From: an uncultured Prevotellaceae bacterium
Lineage (GTDB): Bacteria > Bacteroidota > Bacteroidia > Bacteroidales > UBA3663
NCBI GenBank assembly: GCA_900319235.1
Contig: ONNR01000016.1
Coordinates: 1-64,000 of the forward strand
DNA length: 64,000 nucleotides
Direction of reading: 5' to 3'
Both the position numbers and the translations under genes were made by a program. How positions within the stretch are numbered: position 1 is the stretch's first letter; each line of letters starts with the position of its first letter. The notes beneath the pieces are model-generated. The model saw only the letters and a program-made list of their open reading frames with translations. It had not been told where the DNA came from and made no database searches. This document shows positions 6,888 through 17,156 of the stretch, piece after piece.

Positions 6888-9854
6888 ATGAACAAGACAG
6901 CTTACACCGTATTGCGCAGAATGCTTCCTCTCGTAGGAATGCTGCTGTGTTATGTTGCCGTTGGTCAGAATGTCACCGTACAAGGACGAGTCGTTGACCA
7001 GACTGGCGAAGCAATTCCTGGAGCCAACGTCTTGGTCAAGGGAACTACTAATGGAACCCTTACCGATGCTGATGGCAATTATTCTCTCACTGTTCCCAAC
7101 AGGAACTCCACTCTCGTCTTCAGTTTTCTGGGTTATCAGACACAGGAACTCAGTGCCGATGGCCGATCGATGACTGTGACCATGCACGAAGACAGCCAAT
7201 TGCTCGACGACGTTGTCGTCATCGGCTATGGTCAGGTCAAGAAGCGTGACGCTACAGGCTCCGTGCTTAGTGTCAAGGCCGAAGAACTCAACAAGGGTAG
7301 CATCGTTAGCGCTCAAGATGCCTTGATGGGCAAGGTGGCCGGTGTCAATGTTACGCCATCTTCGGGTGCCCCAGGTTCAGGCGCTACGATACGTGTGCGT
7401 GCTGGTTCTTCGCTCTCAGCTTCCAACGATCCGCTCATCGTTATCGATGGCGTGCCGGTCGATAATAGTTCGATCAACGGCTCAAGCAATATCATCGGTT
7501 CTATTAACCCCGCCGATATCGAGTCGTTCACTGTCCTTAAGGATGCCTCGTCAACGGCCATTTATGGTTCTCGAGCATCGAATGGCGTTATCATTATTAC
7601 GACGAAGAAGGGTAAGATCGGCAGTCGCAAACCTGCTGTCAGCTATACCAACAACTTTACTATCAGCCAAGTCACCCGCACGCTTGATGTACTGAATGCC
7701 ACCGACTACAAGGCTGCATTTGCCAAGTACGCCAACGCACCCGCTGACTTCGCTCTTGGCGATGACGATGTTGATTATCAGAAGGAGATTTATCACAATG
7801 CCTTTGGTCAGGAGCACAACGTATCGGTTAGTGGTGCTGTCGGCAATATGCCCTATCGTGCTAGCGTGGGTTACACTAATCAAGACGGTATCATCAAGAC
7901 CAATAATTACCAGCGCACCAGCGCTTCTGTGGGGCTTTCACCCCGATTCCTCCAGGATCATCTCACTTTCGACATCAACGTCAAGGGATCTTATGAGGAC
8001 AACAAGCCCGTGACCAGTAGTGTCGTAGGTGCAGCAATCGCAGCCGACCCTACTCGTCCTATCCATGCAACTTACCCCGGTGGCATTGGCTGTGGTTACT
8101 ATACTTGGATGAATGGTGATGCACCTATGGCCATAGCTCCCGACAATGCGTTGGCACTCCTCGAGCTTGATAATCGAGAGAACAAGGTGACCCGCTCAAT
8201 CGGTAATATGGCAATCGACTACAAGATTCATGGTTTCGAGGATCTTCGATTTAACCTTAATCTTGGCTACGATGTGCTCAAATCAACCTACGACCGCTCT
8301 GTTCCACAATTTGCTCCTCAGATGTACACCAGTAACCAGAAGGACGGTACCGGCCTCGAATATACCTCGAAGCAGAACAAGCGCAACACGTTGCTCGACT
8401 TCTATACCAACTATACCCACACATTTGCTTATGAGCAGCATCTCGACATAATGGTTGGCTACGGTTGGCAGCGTTTCTGGAAGAAATTCAACGATGAGAA
8501 TCTCGACCCGAAGGGCGTGGAGTTGTCTTCACCTACCCATTCCGAGAGCGAATACTACCTTCTTTCTTGGTATGGCCGTCTGAACTATAGCTTCGCCGAC
8601 CGTTACTTGCTCACTGCTACCTTCCGTGCCGATGCCTCTTCGCGTTTCCGCAAGGAGAACCGTTGGGGTTACTTCCCCTCTGTCGCTTTGGCTTGGAAAC
8701 TCAAGAATGAGGCCTTCCTCCGCGACGTCGAGGTAATCGACGACCTGAAGATCCGTCTGTCGTACGGCCAGACCGGCCAGCAGGATATCGGCTCCGACTA
8801 TCCCGCTCTATCCACCTATACCGCCTCCTACGATGAGTCGCGCTACCGCTTCGGTAACACATGGTACACCACTTATCGTCCTGATGGCTACGATCCGAAC
8901 ATCAAGTGGGAGACCACTTCCACCTATAATATCGGTTTCGATTGGGCCGTCCTTGATAGCCGCCTCGGAGGTTCAGTCGATTACTACTTCCGTGAGACTA
9001 AGGATCTTTTGAACAACATCGCAGTGCCTGCAGGTGCCAACTTCACCAACGTAATCTACACCAACATCGGTTCGATGGAGAACAAGGGCCTTGAGATTGC
9101 ACTCAACGCCGTACCTGTCAAGACGCGTGATTTCGAGTGGCGAATGGGTGTCAACTTCACTTGGAACGACAGCAAGATCACCAAGCTCAATACCATCGAT
9201 ACTGAGGACAATTACGTGAAGACCGGTAATGCCGGTGGAACAGGCAAGTATCTGCAGGTACAGATGGTCGATGAGACTCCTTATACCTTCTTCCTCCTGC
9301 GTCAGGCCTACAATGAGGATGGTTCGCCAAAGGACGGTATTTATCTCACCGAAAGTGGCGAAGAGACCACCTCCGAGGAGGATGCCTTCAAATATGTCAC
9401 AGGTCATAGCTCTCAGGCTCCTTGCTTTGCTGGTCTTAATATGAAGTTCCTCTATAAGGACTGGGATCTTGGCTTCAACGGACATGGCTCGTTCGGCAAC
9501 TACGTCTTCAACTACGTCAAGGCCAGCGAATCGCTCGACGACCTCTACAGCTCTCAGGGCACATCGTCCAACATCCAGCACGAGACGCTCGAGACTGCAT
9601 TTACCCAACAGCGTCTCTACACCGACTACTTCCTCGAGGATGCCTCGTTCTTCCGTCTCGACAACATTACGCTCGGCTATTCCTTCCGTCATCTTTGGAA
9701 CAAGACCAGCTCGCTGCGTCTCTCTCTCGCCGTACAAAACGTATTTACCATCACTGGTTACAGTGGTATGGATCCCGAAATCTATAATGGCATTGACAAG
9801 AATGTCTATCAACGTCCACGCGTATATATGTTCGGCATGTCACTCAATTTCTGA
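6888..9854 (+). CDS. SusC/RagA family TonB-dependent outer-membrane receptor
   Basis: A 988-aa TonB-linked transporter that imports oligosaccharides or other large nutrients across the outer membrane. It has a signal peptide (about 1-27) and a carboxypeptidase-regulatory-like domain (VTVQGRVVDQTGEAIPGANV). The plug starts near DDVVVIGYGQVKKRDATGSV and carries the SusC signature around GSRASNGVIIITTKKG. A long beta-barrel ends in an aromatic residue (MFGMSLNF). The length is typical of the family. A SusD gene follows after 35 bp and a secreted histidine phosphatase after that. No glycoside hydrolase lies next to this pair, so the substrate may not be a simple polysaccharide. Confidence 0.95.
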   Translation: MNKTAYTVLRRMLPLVGMLLCYVAVGQNVTVQGRVVDQTGEAIPGANVLVKGTTNGTLTDADGNYSLTVPNRNSTLVFSFLGYQTQELSADGRSMTVTMHEDSQLLDDVVVIGYGQVKKRDATGSVLSVKAEELNKGSIVSAQDALMGKVAGVNVTPSSGAPGSGATIRVRAGSSLSASNDPLIVIDGVPVDNSSINGSSNIIGSINPADIESFTVLKDASSTAIYGSRASNGVIIITTKKGKIGSRKPAVSYTNNFTISQVTRTLDVLNATDYKAAFAKYANAPADFALGDDDVDYQKEIYHNAFGQEHNVSVSGAVGNMPYRASVGYTNQDGIIKTNNYQRTSASVGLSPRFLQDHLTFDINVKGSYEDNKPVTSSVVGAAIAADPTRPIHATYPGGIGCGYYTWMNGDAPMAIAPDNALALLELDNRENKVTRSIGNMAIDYKIHGFEDLRFNLNLGYDVLKSTYDRSVPQFAPQMYTSNQKDGTGLEYTSKQNKRNTLLDFYTNYTHTFAYEQHLDIMVGYGWQRFWKKFNDENLDPKGVELSSPTHSESEYYLLSWYGRLNYSFADRYLLTATFRADASSRFRKENRWGYFPSVALAWKLKNEAFLRDVEVIDDLKIRLSYGQTGQQDIGSDYPALSTYTASYDESRYRFGNTWYTTYRPDGYDPNIKWETTSTYNIGFDWAVLDSRLGGSVDYYFRETKDLLNNIAVPAGANFTNVIYTNIGSMENKGLEIALNAVPVKTRDFEWRMGVNFTWNDSKITKLNTIDTEDNYVKTGNAGGTGKYLQVQMVDETPYTFFLLRQAYNEDGSPKDGIYLTESGEETTSEEDAFKYVTGHSSQAPCFAGLNMKFLYKDWDLGFNGHGSFGNYVFNYVKASESLDDLYSSQGTSSNIQHETLETAFTQQRLYTDYFLEDASFFRLDNITLGYSFRHLWNKTSSLRLSLAVQNVFTITGYSGMDPEIYNGIDKNVYQRPRVYMFGMSLNF

Positions 9855-9889
9855 CCTTGGAATGTAAACATTGATAAATTTGAAACAAT

Positions 9890-11587
9890 ATGAAACGCTA
9901 TATCAAACTCTTCTGTGTCGCCGTTTCGCTTCTCGTGACCACCTCCTGCACCAGCGATCTCGACACCCTTCCGCTCGATGACAACCAGCTCACGAGCAAC
10001 GATGTATATGGTACTGTCAATGGTTATCGTGGTATGTTGGCCAAGTGCTATGCTTCGCTTATCCAGACAGGTCAGAAAGGTGGGGATGGAGGCGATGGTG
10101 ATGTCAATGGCATCGACGAAGGCTATTCCGGCTACACCCGCTGCCTCTTCTACCTGCAGGTTGCCTCTACCGATGAAGTGCTCTTCCACGCAGGTGGCGG
10201 TCATGGTACCTTGTCCATGTATCAGATGAACTGGAACTCTTCGGTCAAGGTCATCAGCTATCCATACTATCGTCTCTATATGGCCATCAACTACTGCAAC
10301 GAGTTCTTGCGTAACAGTACTGAAGCAAAACTAGAGGAGAATGGCGTCTATGACCAGCTTAAGAACGACTATCTTACCTATCGTGCCGAGGCTCGTCTCA
10401 TCCGCGCCTATTGCTACAGCATGATTTGCGACCTCTACGGTTCAGCACCTTTCGTCGATGACAGTCAGGACCTCGGCGTCATTCCCGAGCAAAAGACGCG
10501 TCGCGAGCTTTTCGACTATGTCGTAAATGAGGTCAACGATCTGATGGGTGATCTTCCAGCAGCAGGTCAGAAGGAATATGGACGTGTAGATCAGGCTGCT
10601 GCATGGTTCCTTCTCGCTCGTCATTATCTTAATGCCGAAGTCTGGACAGGCACCGCGCAGTACGACAAGGCTTATCAATATGCCAAGATGATCATCGACT
10701 CGGGAGCTTATCCTTTGGCCAGCGACTGGCGTCACATTTTCCTAGCCGACAATGACACTTGTTCTGAAATAATCTGGGGCCTCGTTCAGGATGCCGACAA
10801 TGCACAGGGTTCAGCAGGTACCAACTTCCTCATCAAGGCGCTTGCTAATGGTGCTATGAATAATTGGTATGCTACTGGCATCGGCACACGAGGTTGGGGC
10901 AATGGTCGCGCCAAGGTATCGCTTGTCGATAAGTTCGACCTGCACGACCAAACCTTCGACCCCGACGATCCATGGGGTGATAACAAGTATGACAAGCGAG
11001 CACAATTCTTTGACAAGCTTGACGGACAGCAGAAGGAGACCTGGACAGAAGGCAAGGGCTTTGAAAAGACCTTTACCAAGGGTTACAGCATTATCAAATG
11101 GCGTAGCGTGAAGAAGGATCGTTCACAGGGTGCTGGCGACCCGGGAACCGTCTATTCCAGCATTGATTATCCGCTCTTCCGCACGGCCGATGCCTATTTG
11201 ATGGCAGCCGAGGCCATCCTTCGTAATGGCGGTGGTTCGAAGGATGAGGCACTCCGTTACGTCAATGAGGTGCGTGAACGTGCCTATATGTCGGGCAAGT
11301 ACGGTACAAGTGCCGTGAGTGGCGACATCACGTCCGATCAGCTCACTCTCGACTTTATTTGCGACGAGCGTGCCCGAGAGCTCTATACTGAAAATGTGCG
11401 TCGAACCGACCTCATCCGCTTCGGCAAATACACCAAGGGTTACAACTGGGACTGGAAGGGCTCTGACGGCCAGGCGGGTAACTACAAAGGGCAGGATGTG
11501 GACGACAAGTACAAGCTCTTTCCGATTCCTCAAGATGAGTTCACTGTCAATCCCAACCTGACGCAGAATCCTGATTTCGCCAACTAA
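9890..11587 (+). CDS. SusD/RagB family nutrient-binding lipoprotein
   Basis: A 565-aa surface lipoprotein that caps the SusC barrel and binds the incoming substrate. The N-terminus MKRYIKLFCVAVSLLVTTSC gives a lipobox with the acylated Cys at position 20. The body has the helical TPR-like pattern of RagB/SusD, including YRAEARLIRAYCYSMICDLYG and RRELFDYVVNEVNDLM. The C-terminal region with DFICDERARELYTEN and the final FPIPQDEFTVNPNL are hallmarks of the family. It follows the SusC gene closely and lies directly before the phosphatase gene. Confidence 0.95.
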   Translation: MKRYIKLFCVAVSLLVTTSCTSDLDTLPLDDNQLTSNDVYGTVNGYRGMLAKCYASLIQTGQKGGDGGDGDVNGIDEGYSGYTRCLFYLQVASTDEVLFHAGGGHGTLSMYQMNWNSSVKVISYPYYRLYMAINYCNEFLRNSTEAKLEENGVYDQLKNDYLTYRAEARLIRAYCYSMICDLYGSAPFVDDSQDLGVIPEQKTRRELFDYVVNEVNDLMGDLPAAGQKEYGRVDQAAAWFLLARHYLNAEVWTGTAQYDKAYQYAKMIIDSGAYPLASDWRHIFLADNDTCSEIIWGLVQDADNAQGSAGTNFLIKALANGAMNNWYATGIGTRGWGNGRAKVSLVDKFDLHDQTFDPDDPWGDNKYDKRAQFFDKLDGQQKETWTEGKGFEKTFTKGYSIIKWRSVKKDRSQGAGDPGTVYSSIDYPLFRTADAYLMAAEAILRNGGGSKDEALRYVNEVRERAYMSGKYGTSAVSGDITSDQLTLDFICDERARELYTENVRRTDLIRFGKYTKGYNWDWKGSDGQAGNYKGQDVDDKYKLFPIPQDEFTVNPNLTQNPDFAN

Positions 11588-11602
11588 TAAATAGCAACTA
11601 TT

Positions 11603-12865
11603 GTGAGAACACTCATAATAACCCTCATATCCCTTCTCGTTGTTGGAGCTTCGGCACAAACCACTTTCGAGGAGGTAGCTGCCACACCTGAAAAAAGCGG
11701 TGGCGTCTATTATGCCTATCCGCTCGACTTCGCCCCACAGACACCCGCGCCCAAGGGTTACAAGCCTGTCTATATCAGTCATTATGGCCGTCATGGCTCA
11801 CGTTATTTATTGAATGACCGTGATTACAAGTGGGTGATCGAACTTCTGCAGCAGGCCGCCGATGTGCAGGTACTCAGTTCTCTGGGTCACAGCGCTCTAG
11901 AACGCTTGCAGGAAGTGTGGAAGGAGGCTGAATTCCATGGTGATGAGCTGGCACCATTGGGCGAACGGCAACATCGTGGCATTGCCGAACGTATGTTTGC
12001 CTCTTTCCCCGAAGTCTTCAAAGGCGATGCCCGCGTCTTTGCTCGCAGTACCACGTCAATGCGTTGTCGCAACTCGATGGATGCTTTCGTCGATCGTCTG
12101 CGTGAACTCAATCCCCGCTTGCAGATTCGCCATGAGACCAAGCGAGTTTATATGAGTTATCTGAACTATCATTCTCCTGAACATATGTCGTTCAACGACG
12201 GACCATGGAAGGAACTCTACCGCAAGTTCCAAGCTGAGCACACCCATCCCGAACGGATGATGGAAGCGCTCTTTACCGACCCTACTTGGGTGCGTTGGAA
12301 CGTCAATCCCGATGAATTGATGTGGGGCTTCTATTGGATCGCTAGTGATATGCAGGACATGGAGTGCGACATTTCGTTCTACGACATCTTTACGCCTCAG
12401 GAACTGTTTGACTTATGGCAGTGCTTCAACTTCCGCTTTTATGCAGCTGATGCCGACTGGACCGACAATCATGGCCTGGCGCTCAGAAGTTGTCATCCCT
12501 TGCTTCGCAACATTTTGGAGTGTGCCGATGCGGCGCTTGATCCCAATAATGTCGATAGGGTAGTGGCTGATCTGCGTTTCGGACATGATGGCAATGTCAT
12601 TCCGCTTTGTGCCCTACTGGGGCTGGATGGTTGCACAGCCTCGACGTCCGACCCTAATGACTTTTATAAAGTGTGGAGCGACTTCAAGGTGTCACCGATG
12701 GGTGCCAACATACAGTTGATTTTCTATCGCCGCAAGGGATCGGACGATGTGTTGGTGAAGTTCCTTCATAACGAACTCGAAACCTCGATTCCTGTTGTTA
12801 CCGATTGTTTACCTTATTATCACTGGAATGACGTGCGTGCCTATTGGCTTTCGCTCCTTCAATAG
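11603..12865 (+). CDS. Secreted histidine acid phosphatase
   Basis: A 420-aa clade-2 histidine phosphatase with a signal peptide (TLIITLISLLVVGASAQ). The catalytic RHGSR motif is at residues 63-67, with the phosphohistidine at H64. The partner motif near residue 328 reads GHDGNV, close to the HDTN form of AppA-type acid phosphatases/phytases rather than the HAE form of MINPP. It starts with GTG at 11603, 15 bp after the SusD stop, and is clearly in the same operon. The context suggests removal of phosphate from a substrate that the SusC/D pair captures or imports, such as inositol phosphates or phosphorylated glycans. The substrate is inference. Confidence 0.85.
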   Translation: MRTLIITLISLLVVGASAQTTFEEVAATPEKSGGVYYAYPLDFAPQTPAPKGYKPVYISHYGRHGSRYLLNDRDYKWVIELLQQAADVQVLSSLGHSALERLQEVWKEAEFHGDELAPLGERQHRGIAERMFASFPEVFKGDARVFARSTTSMRCRNSMDAFVDRLRELNPRLQIRHETKRVYMSYLNYHSPEHMSFNDGPWKELYRKFQAEHTHPERMMEALFTDPTWVRWNVNPDELMWGFYWIASDMQDMECDISFYDIFTPQELFDLWQCFNFRFYAADADWTDNHGLALRSCHPLLRNILECADAALDPNNVDRVVADLRFGHDGNVIPLCALLGLDGCTASTSDPNDFYKVWSDFKVSPMGANIQLIFYRRKGSDDVLVKFLHNELETSIPVVTDCLPYYHWNDVRAYWLSLLQ

Positions 12866-12909
12866 TACAGCCTATAGGCTATCAGTTTCTCATTTGTTTC
12901 GGTTTTTTC

Positions 12910-12941
12910 GGGCCTCGGACTGCAAATCCGGGGCCTTTTTT
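12910..12941 (+). terminator. Terminator after the histidine phosphatase operon
   Basis: GGCCTCGGA at 12911-12919 pairs with TCCGGGGCC at 12927-12935, with one T-G pair in the stem, and six T residues follow. It closes the SusC/SusD/phosphatase operon just before the fucI promoter. Confidence 0.75.
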
Positions 12942-12960
12942 GAGAAAAATTGTAATTATA

Positions 12961-12992
12961 TTTGGACGATTCGAAAAATCTTGTTATATTTG
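12961..12992 (+). promoter_or_regulatory. fucI promoter, TTTG-N20-TATATTTG
   Basis: TTTG at 12961-12964 and TATATTTG at 12985-12992 are exactly 20 bp apart, matching the Bacteroidota primary sigma consensus. The start codon is 67 bp downstream. Confidence 0.75.
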
Positions 12993-13059
12993 CCGCGATA
13001 TAATAAGGGATTCCTTTGACTCCCAATACCCATAACTTATAAACCACACTATCACTATC

Positions 13060-14892
13060 ATGAGCAACTATCCGAAAATCGGTATTCGTCCGACCATCGA
13101 CGGACGACAGGGAGGCATCCGCGAAAGCCTCGAAGAGAAGACTATGGCCCTGGCACACGCTGTGGCAGATTTGATTAGTTCAAACCTCCGCAACGGCGAC
13201 GGCAGCCCCGTGGAGTGCGTCATCAGCGACACCACCATCGGCCGTGTTGGCGAAAGTGCAGCTTGCGCAGAGAAGTTCGAGCGTGAAGGCGTCGGAGCAA
13301 CCATCACCGTCACCAGCTGCTGGTGCTATGGCTCCGAAACAATGGATATGGATCCCACACATCCAAAGGCCGTCTGGGGCTTCAATGGCACCGAGCGTCC
13401 GGGTGCAGTCTATCTGGCTGCGGTCCTTGCAGCACACGCTCAGAAGGGTCTGCCTGCCTATGGCATCTATGGACACGACGTACAGGACCTTCCCGACAAC
13501 ACCATCCCTGCCGACGTGGCTGAGAAGATTCTTCGCTTTGCCCGTGCAGCACAGGCAGTAGCCACCATGCGCGGCAAGTCTTATCTGAGCCTTGGCAACA
13601 CCTGCATGGGCATTGCCGGTTCGATTGTCAATGCCGATTTCCTGCAGCAATATCTCGGAATGCGCACCGAGTATGTCTCGCTCGTCGAGATTCTGCGTCG
13701 TGTCGATTTCGGCATCTACGATCCCGAGGAGTTCGAGCGTGCCATGGCTTGGGTCGAGAAGTATTGCAAGCCCAACGAGGGACACGACTACAACGAGGAT
13801 CGTCCTCTCTTCCCAGGTGTGCCCATGACCACCTACAACGGCAAGGGTAAGGGCAAGAATCGTGAAGAGAAGGATCAGGACTGGGAGTTCACGGTGAAGT
13901 GCATGATGATTATCCGCGACCTGATGGAGGGCTCCAGGAAATTGCTCGAGATGGGCTACAAGGAGGAGGCCATCGGTCACAACGCTATTGCTGCCGGTGT
14001 GCAGGGCCAGCGCCAGTGGACCGACTACAAGCCCAACTTCGACTTCCCTGAGTCGCTGATGTGCACCAGTTTCGACTGGAACGGCATCCGCGAGGCCAAG
14101 GTGCTTGCCACCGAGAATGACTTCCTCAACGGTATGTCGATGCTCTTCGGCCATCTGCTCACCAACCGTGGCGTGATGTTCTCCGACATCCGCACCTACT
14201 GGAGTCCCGAGGCTGTGGAGCGCGTCAGCGGAAAGCGTCCCGAAGGCGGTGCAGCAGGAGGCTTCATCCACCTCATCAATTCGGGTGCTACGACACTCGA
14301 TGCCACGGGTGCCATGAGCGATGCAGAAGGCAAGCCCACCATGAAGGAGCCTTGGAACATGACTTGTGAAGATGCCGAGGCTTGCCTCAAGGCTACCAGC
14401 TGGATGCCCGCCGATCGCGACTATTTCCGTGGTGGTGGCTATTCTTCGCATTTCCTTACCCGTGGTGGTATGCCAATGACCATGCTTCGCATCAATCTTG
14501 TTGCAGGTCTTGGTCCTGTGCTCCAGCTCGCCGAAGGATGGACCGTCGAGCTGGATCCCGAAGTCAACGATATCCTCGACAAGCGTACCGACCCAACTTG
14601 GCCAACCACTTGGTTCGCTCCACGTCTTGACCCGACGAAGGATGCCTTCAAGGATGTATATAGCGTGATGAACAACTGGGGCGCCAACCATGGAGCCATC
14701 TGCTACGGTCACGTCGGAGCCGACCTCATCACCCTTTGCGCAATGCTCCGTATCCCCGTCTGCATGCACAACGTTGCTGACAAGGACATCTTCCGTCCCG
14801 CCTGCTGGAATGCCTTCGGTATGGACAAGGAAGGCGCCGACTACCGCGCTTGCGCCAACTTCGGACCTCTCTACAAAGTGAGCAAGAATTAA
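13060..14892 (+). CDS. fucI: L-fucose isomerase
   Basis: A 610-aa L-fucose isomerase that interconverts L-fucose and L-fuculose. The N-terminus ([19 protein letters not shown]) and the block [20 protein letters not shown] match FucI strongly. The long C-terminal region with [21 protein letters not shown] is also typical. The length is close to the usual 590-610 aa. fucP follows after 17 bp, so uptake and the first catabolic step are cotranscribed. Fuculokinase and fuculose-phosphate aldolase genes are not nearby. The convergent AraC-type gene is a likely regulator. Confidence 0.95.
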   Translation: MSNYPKIGIRPTIDGRQGGIRESLEEKTMALAHAVADLISSNLRNGDGSPVECVISDTTIGRVGESAACAEKFEREGVGATITVTSCWCYGSETMDMDPTHPKAVWGFNGTERPGAVYLAAVLAAHAQKGLPAYGIYGHDVQDLPDNTIPADVAEKILRFARAAQAVATMRGKSYLSLGNTCMGIAGSIVNADFLQQYLGMRTEYVSLVEILRRVDFGIYDPEEFERAMAWVEKYCKPNEGHDYNEDRPLFPGVPMTTYNGKGKGKNREEKDQDWEFTVKCMMIIRDLMEGSRKLLEMGYKEEAIGHNAIAAGVQGQRQWTDYKPNFDFPESLMCTSFDWNGIREAKVLATENDFLNGMSMLFGHLLTNRGVMFSDIRTYWSPEAVERVSGKRPEGGAAGGFIHLINSGATTLDATGAMSDAEGKPTMKEPWNMTCEDAEACLKATSWMPADRDYFRGGGYSSHFLTRGGMPMTMLRINLVAGLGPVLQLAEGWTVELDPEVNDILDKRTDPTWPTTWFAPRLDPTKDAFKDVYSVMNNWGANHGAICYGHVGADLITLCAMLRIPVCMHNVADKDIFRPACWNAFGMDKEGADYRACANFGPLYKVSKN

Positions 14893-14909
14893 CTAAAAAA
14901 GAAAAGAAA

Positions 14910-16283
14910 ATGAAGCAAGAAAAGTCTGGAGGAATCCTCCACTACGCTGGGAAGAACTTCTTGTTCCCCTTTATTCTCGTGACCAGTTGTTTTGCCCTCT
15001 GGGGCTTTGCCAACGATATCACCAACCCGATGGTGAAGGCCTTCTCGAAGATCTTCCGCATGTCGGTGACCGATGGAACGTTGGTACAGGTGGCCTTCTA
15101 TGGAGGCTATTTCTGCATGGCTTTTCCTGCTGCTGCCTTTATCCGCAAATACTCCTACAAGGCAGGAATCATGCTTGGCTTGGCTCTCTATGCTACGGGA
15201 GCCTTGCTGTTCTTCCCTGCTCGTCAGATAGGTTTGTTTGCTCCATTCCTCATCGCTTACTTTATTCTCACCTGCGGCTTGTCGTTCCTTGAGACGTCGT
15301 GCAATCCGTACATCCTTACCATGGGTTCGCCCGAGACGGCCACGCGTCGTCTCAACATGGCGCAGGCGTTCAATCCCATCGGTTCGTTGTGCGGAATGTT
15401 TGTGGCGATGAATTTCATCCAGAATCGTCTCAACCCTATGACCACGCAGGAACGTGCCACGCTGAATGATGCCGAGTTTGCGGCTTTGCGTGACTCCGAC
15501 CTTGGTGTGCTCATCAAGCCCTATCTCATCATTGGTATCGTCATCCTCGTGATGCTTGTCATCTTTGCCATTTCGAAACTTCCCAAGAACGGCGAGACAG
15601 GCGAGAAGATGCATCCCCTTGTATCCATTCGTCGACTGCTTCATATCAAGCACTATCGCGAGGGTGTCATTGCACAGTTCTTCTATGTGGGTGTGCAGAT
15701 CATGTGCTGGACGTTCATCATCCAGTATGGCACCCGCATCTTGTTGCAGGAAGGCAACTACACGGGCTTGGAACGTTTCATCGGAGGTCTGTTGGGTGCC
15801 GATATGAGTGGTGGTATGACCGAGCGCAATGCCGAAGTATTGAGCCAGGGTTACAACATCATGGCAATGATTGGCTTCTGCACCTCTCGATTCATCTGCA
15901 CCTATCTGATGAAGTTCATCAATCCCGGTCAGCTGCTGAAGATCCTTGCCATTGTCGGCTTCATCTTTGTGCTGGGTGTCATCGGCTTTGATTCGCGTAT
16001 GGGCCTCTATTGCCTCATTGGCGTTTCGCTCTGCATGAGCCTGATGTTCCCCACCATCTACGGCATTGCGCTCGAAGGTTTGGGCGACGATGCCAAGTTC
16101 GGTGCTGCCGGTCTCATCATGGCCATCCTGGGTGGTTCGGTACTTCCTCCTCTCCAGGCAAACATCATCGATATGGGCACCATTGGTGGCTACCCGGCTG
16201 TCAATCTCTCCTTCATCCTTCCTGCCTTCTGCTTCATCGTTGTGATGATCTATGGCCAGAGAAGCTATAACAGGACGAAATAG
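14910..16283 (+). CDS. fucP: L-fucose:H+ symporter, MFS family
   Basis: A 457-aa major facilitator with about 12 transmembrane helices, of the FucP/GluP group. The conserved stretch CFALWGFANDITNPMVKAFSKIF near the N-terminus and the ETSCNPYILTMG segment are typical of fucose permeases. The reading frame extends upstream over the fucI end, but the ATG at 14910 begins the natural N-terminus (MKQEKSGGILHYAG). The gene ends 8 bp from the convergent AraC gene. Confidence 0.93.
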   Translation: MKQEKSGGILHYAGKNFLFPFILVTSCFALWGFANDITNPMVKAFSKIFRMSVTDGTLVQVAFYGGYFCMAFPAAAFIRKYSYKAGIMLGLALYATGALLFFPARQIGLFAPFLIAYFILTCGLSFLETSCNPYILTMGSPETATRRLNMAQAFNPIGSLCGMFVAMNFIQNRLNPMTTQERATLNDAEFAALRDSDLGVLIKPYLIIGIVILVMLVIFAISKLPKNGETGEKMHPLVSIRRLLHIKHYREGVIAQFFYVGVQIMCWTFIIQYGTRILLQEGNYTGLERFIGGLLGADMSGGMTERNAEVLSQGYNIMAMIGFCTSRFICTYLMKFINPGQLLKILAIVGFIFVLGVIGFDSRMGLYCLIGVSLCMSLMFPTIYGIALEGLGDDAKFGAAGLIMAILGGSVLPPLQANIIDMGTIGGYPAVNLSFILPAFCFIVVMIYGQRSYNRTK

Positions 16284-16291
16284 GTCTTTCG

Positions 16292-17098
16292 CTACTCCCT
16301 GAAGTCAGATGGTGGAGCACCCAGATACTTTTGCACATAGCGGCTGAAGTAGCTGGGGGAGGAGAAACCATATAGATCGGTCAGTTCGGTGAACGAAAGT
16401 TTCTTGTCTCGCAGCTGGCGACTGATGTCAAGTATCGTAAATCTGTTGATCCAGTAGTTGGCAGGGAACCCCGTCACTTTCTTGCACACCTCCGACAGAT
16501 ATTTCGATGTGACGCAGAGTTTGTCGGCATAATAGCCAATCTCGCGGTTCTGTCTGAAGTCGCCACGTTCGAGTAAAGCCATGAAGCGATCCATTAGGTC
16601 TGCATATTGCAATGTAATCTTCTCATTTCCATACAGCGAAGCATGGAAGTCAAAGAAATCGATGATCATACATTGGATAGCATTGATCATGGCATCACGA
16701 TGGAAGTTATGGGTCGAAAGGGCTAATCGCCGTTTGATATAATCAAAATCAAGTGCGCACACTTTCTGTTGATCCGGGGTGAGGTGCATGATCGGGTCAT
16801 TGAACAAAGCTATCGACCCTTTCATCCCGTAATTGGTTTGGGGTGTTGACACTTCGATGAACTCGGGCGTAACATATACTACATCCACTAGGAAGTCATT
16901 GCTCTCTTTGACTTCCTCCACAAGATCCCCTCGTCGGATGATAAGACATTCTCCGGCCGTCAGCCTATACACATTATTGTTATAGGTGAATTCACAGGAG
17001 CCCCTATGGCAATAGGCATGGCACAGATACTCGGCAAATTCTCCTTTGCCTATGTCGGCCAACGTGTTGGCAATTAGTATGTCTTTACGCTCGTTCAT
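16292..17098 (-). CDS. AraC family transcriptional regulator
   Basis: A 268-aa regulator with an N-terminal cupin-like sensor (about 20-130, containing GECLIIRRGDLVEE) and a C-terminal double helix-turn-helix at about 165-268. The second HTH contains LTDLYGFSSPSYFSRYVQKYLG, the usual AraC signature. It is convergent with fucP and separated from it by only 8 bp, so it may control fucose genes. It could equally control the aldo/keto reductase upstream on the same strand. A large inverted repeat sits over its own promoter. Confidence 0.88.
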   Translation of the reverse strand: MNERKDILIANTLADIGKGEFAEYLCHAYCHRGSCEFTYNNNVYRLTAGECLIIRRGDLVEEVKESNDFLVDVVYVTPEFIEVSTPQTNYGMKGSIALFNDPIMHLTPDQQKVCALDFDYIKRRLALSTHNFHRDAMINAIQCMIIDFFDFHASLYGNEKITLQYADLMDRFMALLERGDFRQNREIGYYADKLCVTSKYLSEVCKKVTGFPANYWINRFTILDISRQLRDKKLSFTELTDLYGFSSPSYFSRYVQKYLGAPPSDFRE

Positions 17099-17156
17099 AA
17101 TGCAAATTAATTATTCAGCAACATCTCTATCACTATAAATCCTTGATGAGACGTTG

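Noticed and set aside
13180..14769. A 529-aa open frame opposite fucI
   Set aside because: It lies wholly inside fucI on the other strand and its translation is low-quality, His/Gly/Asp-rich sequence.
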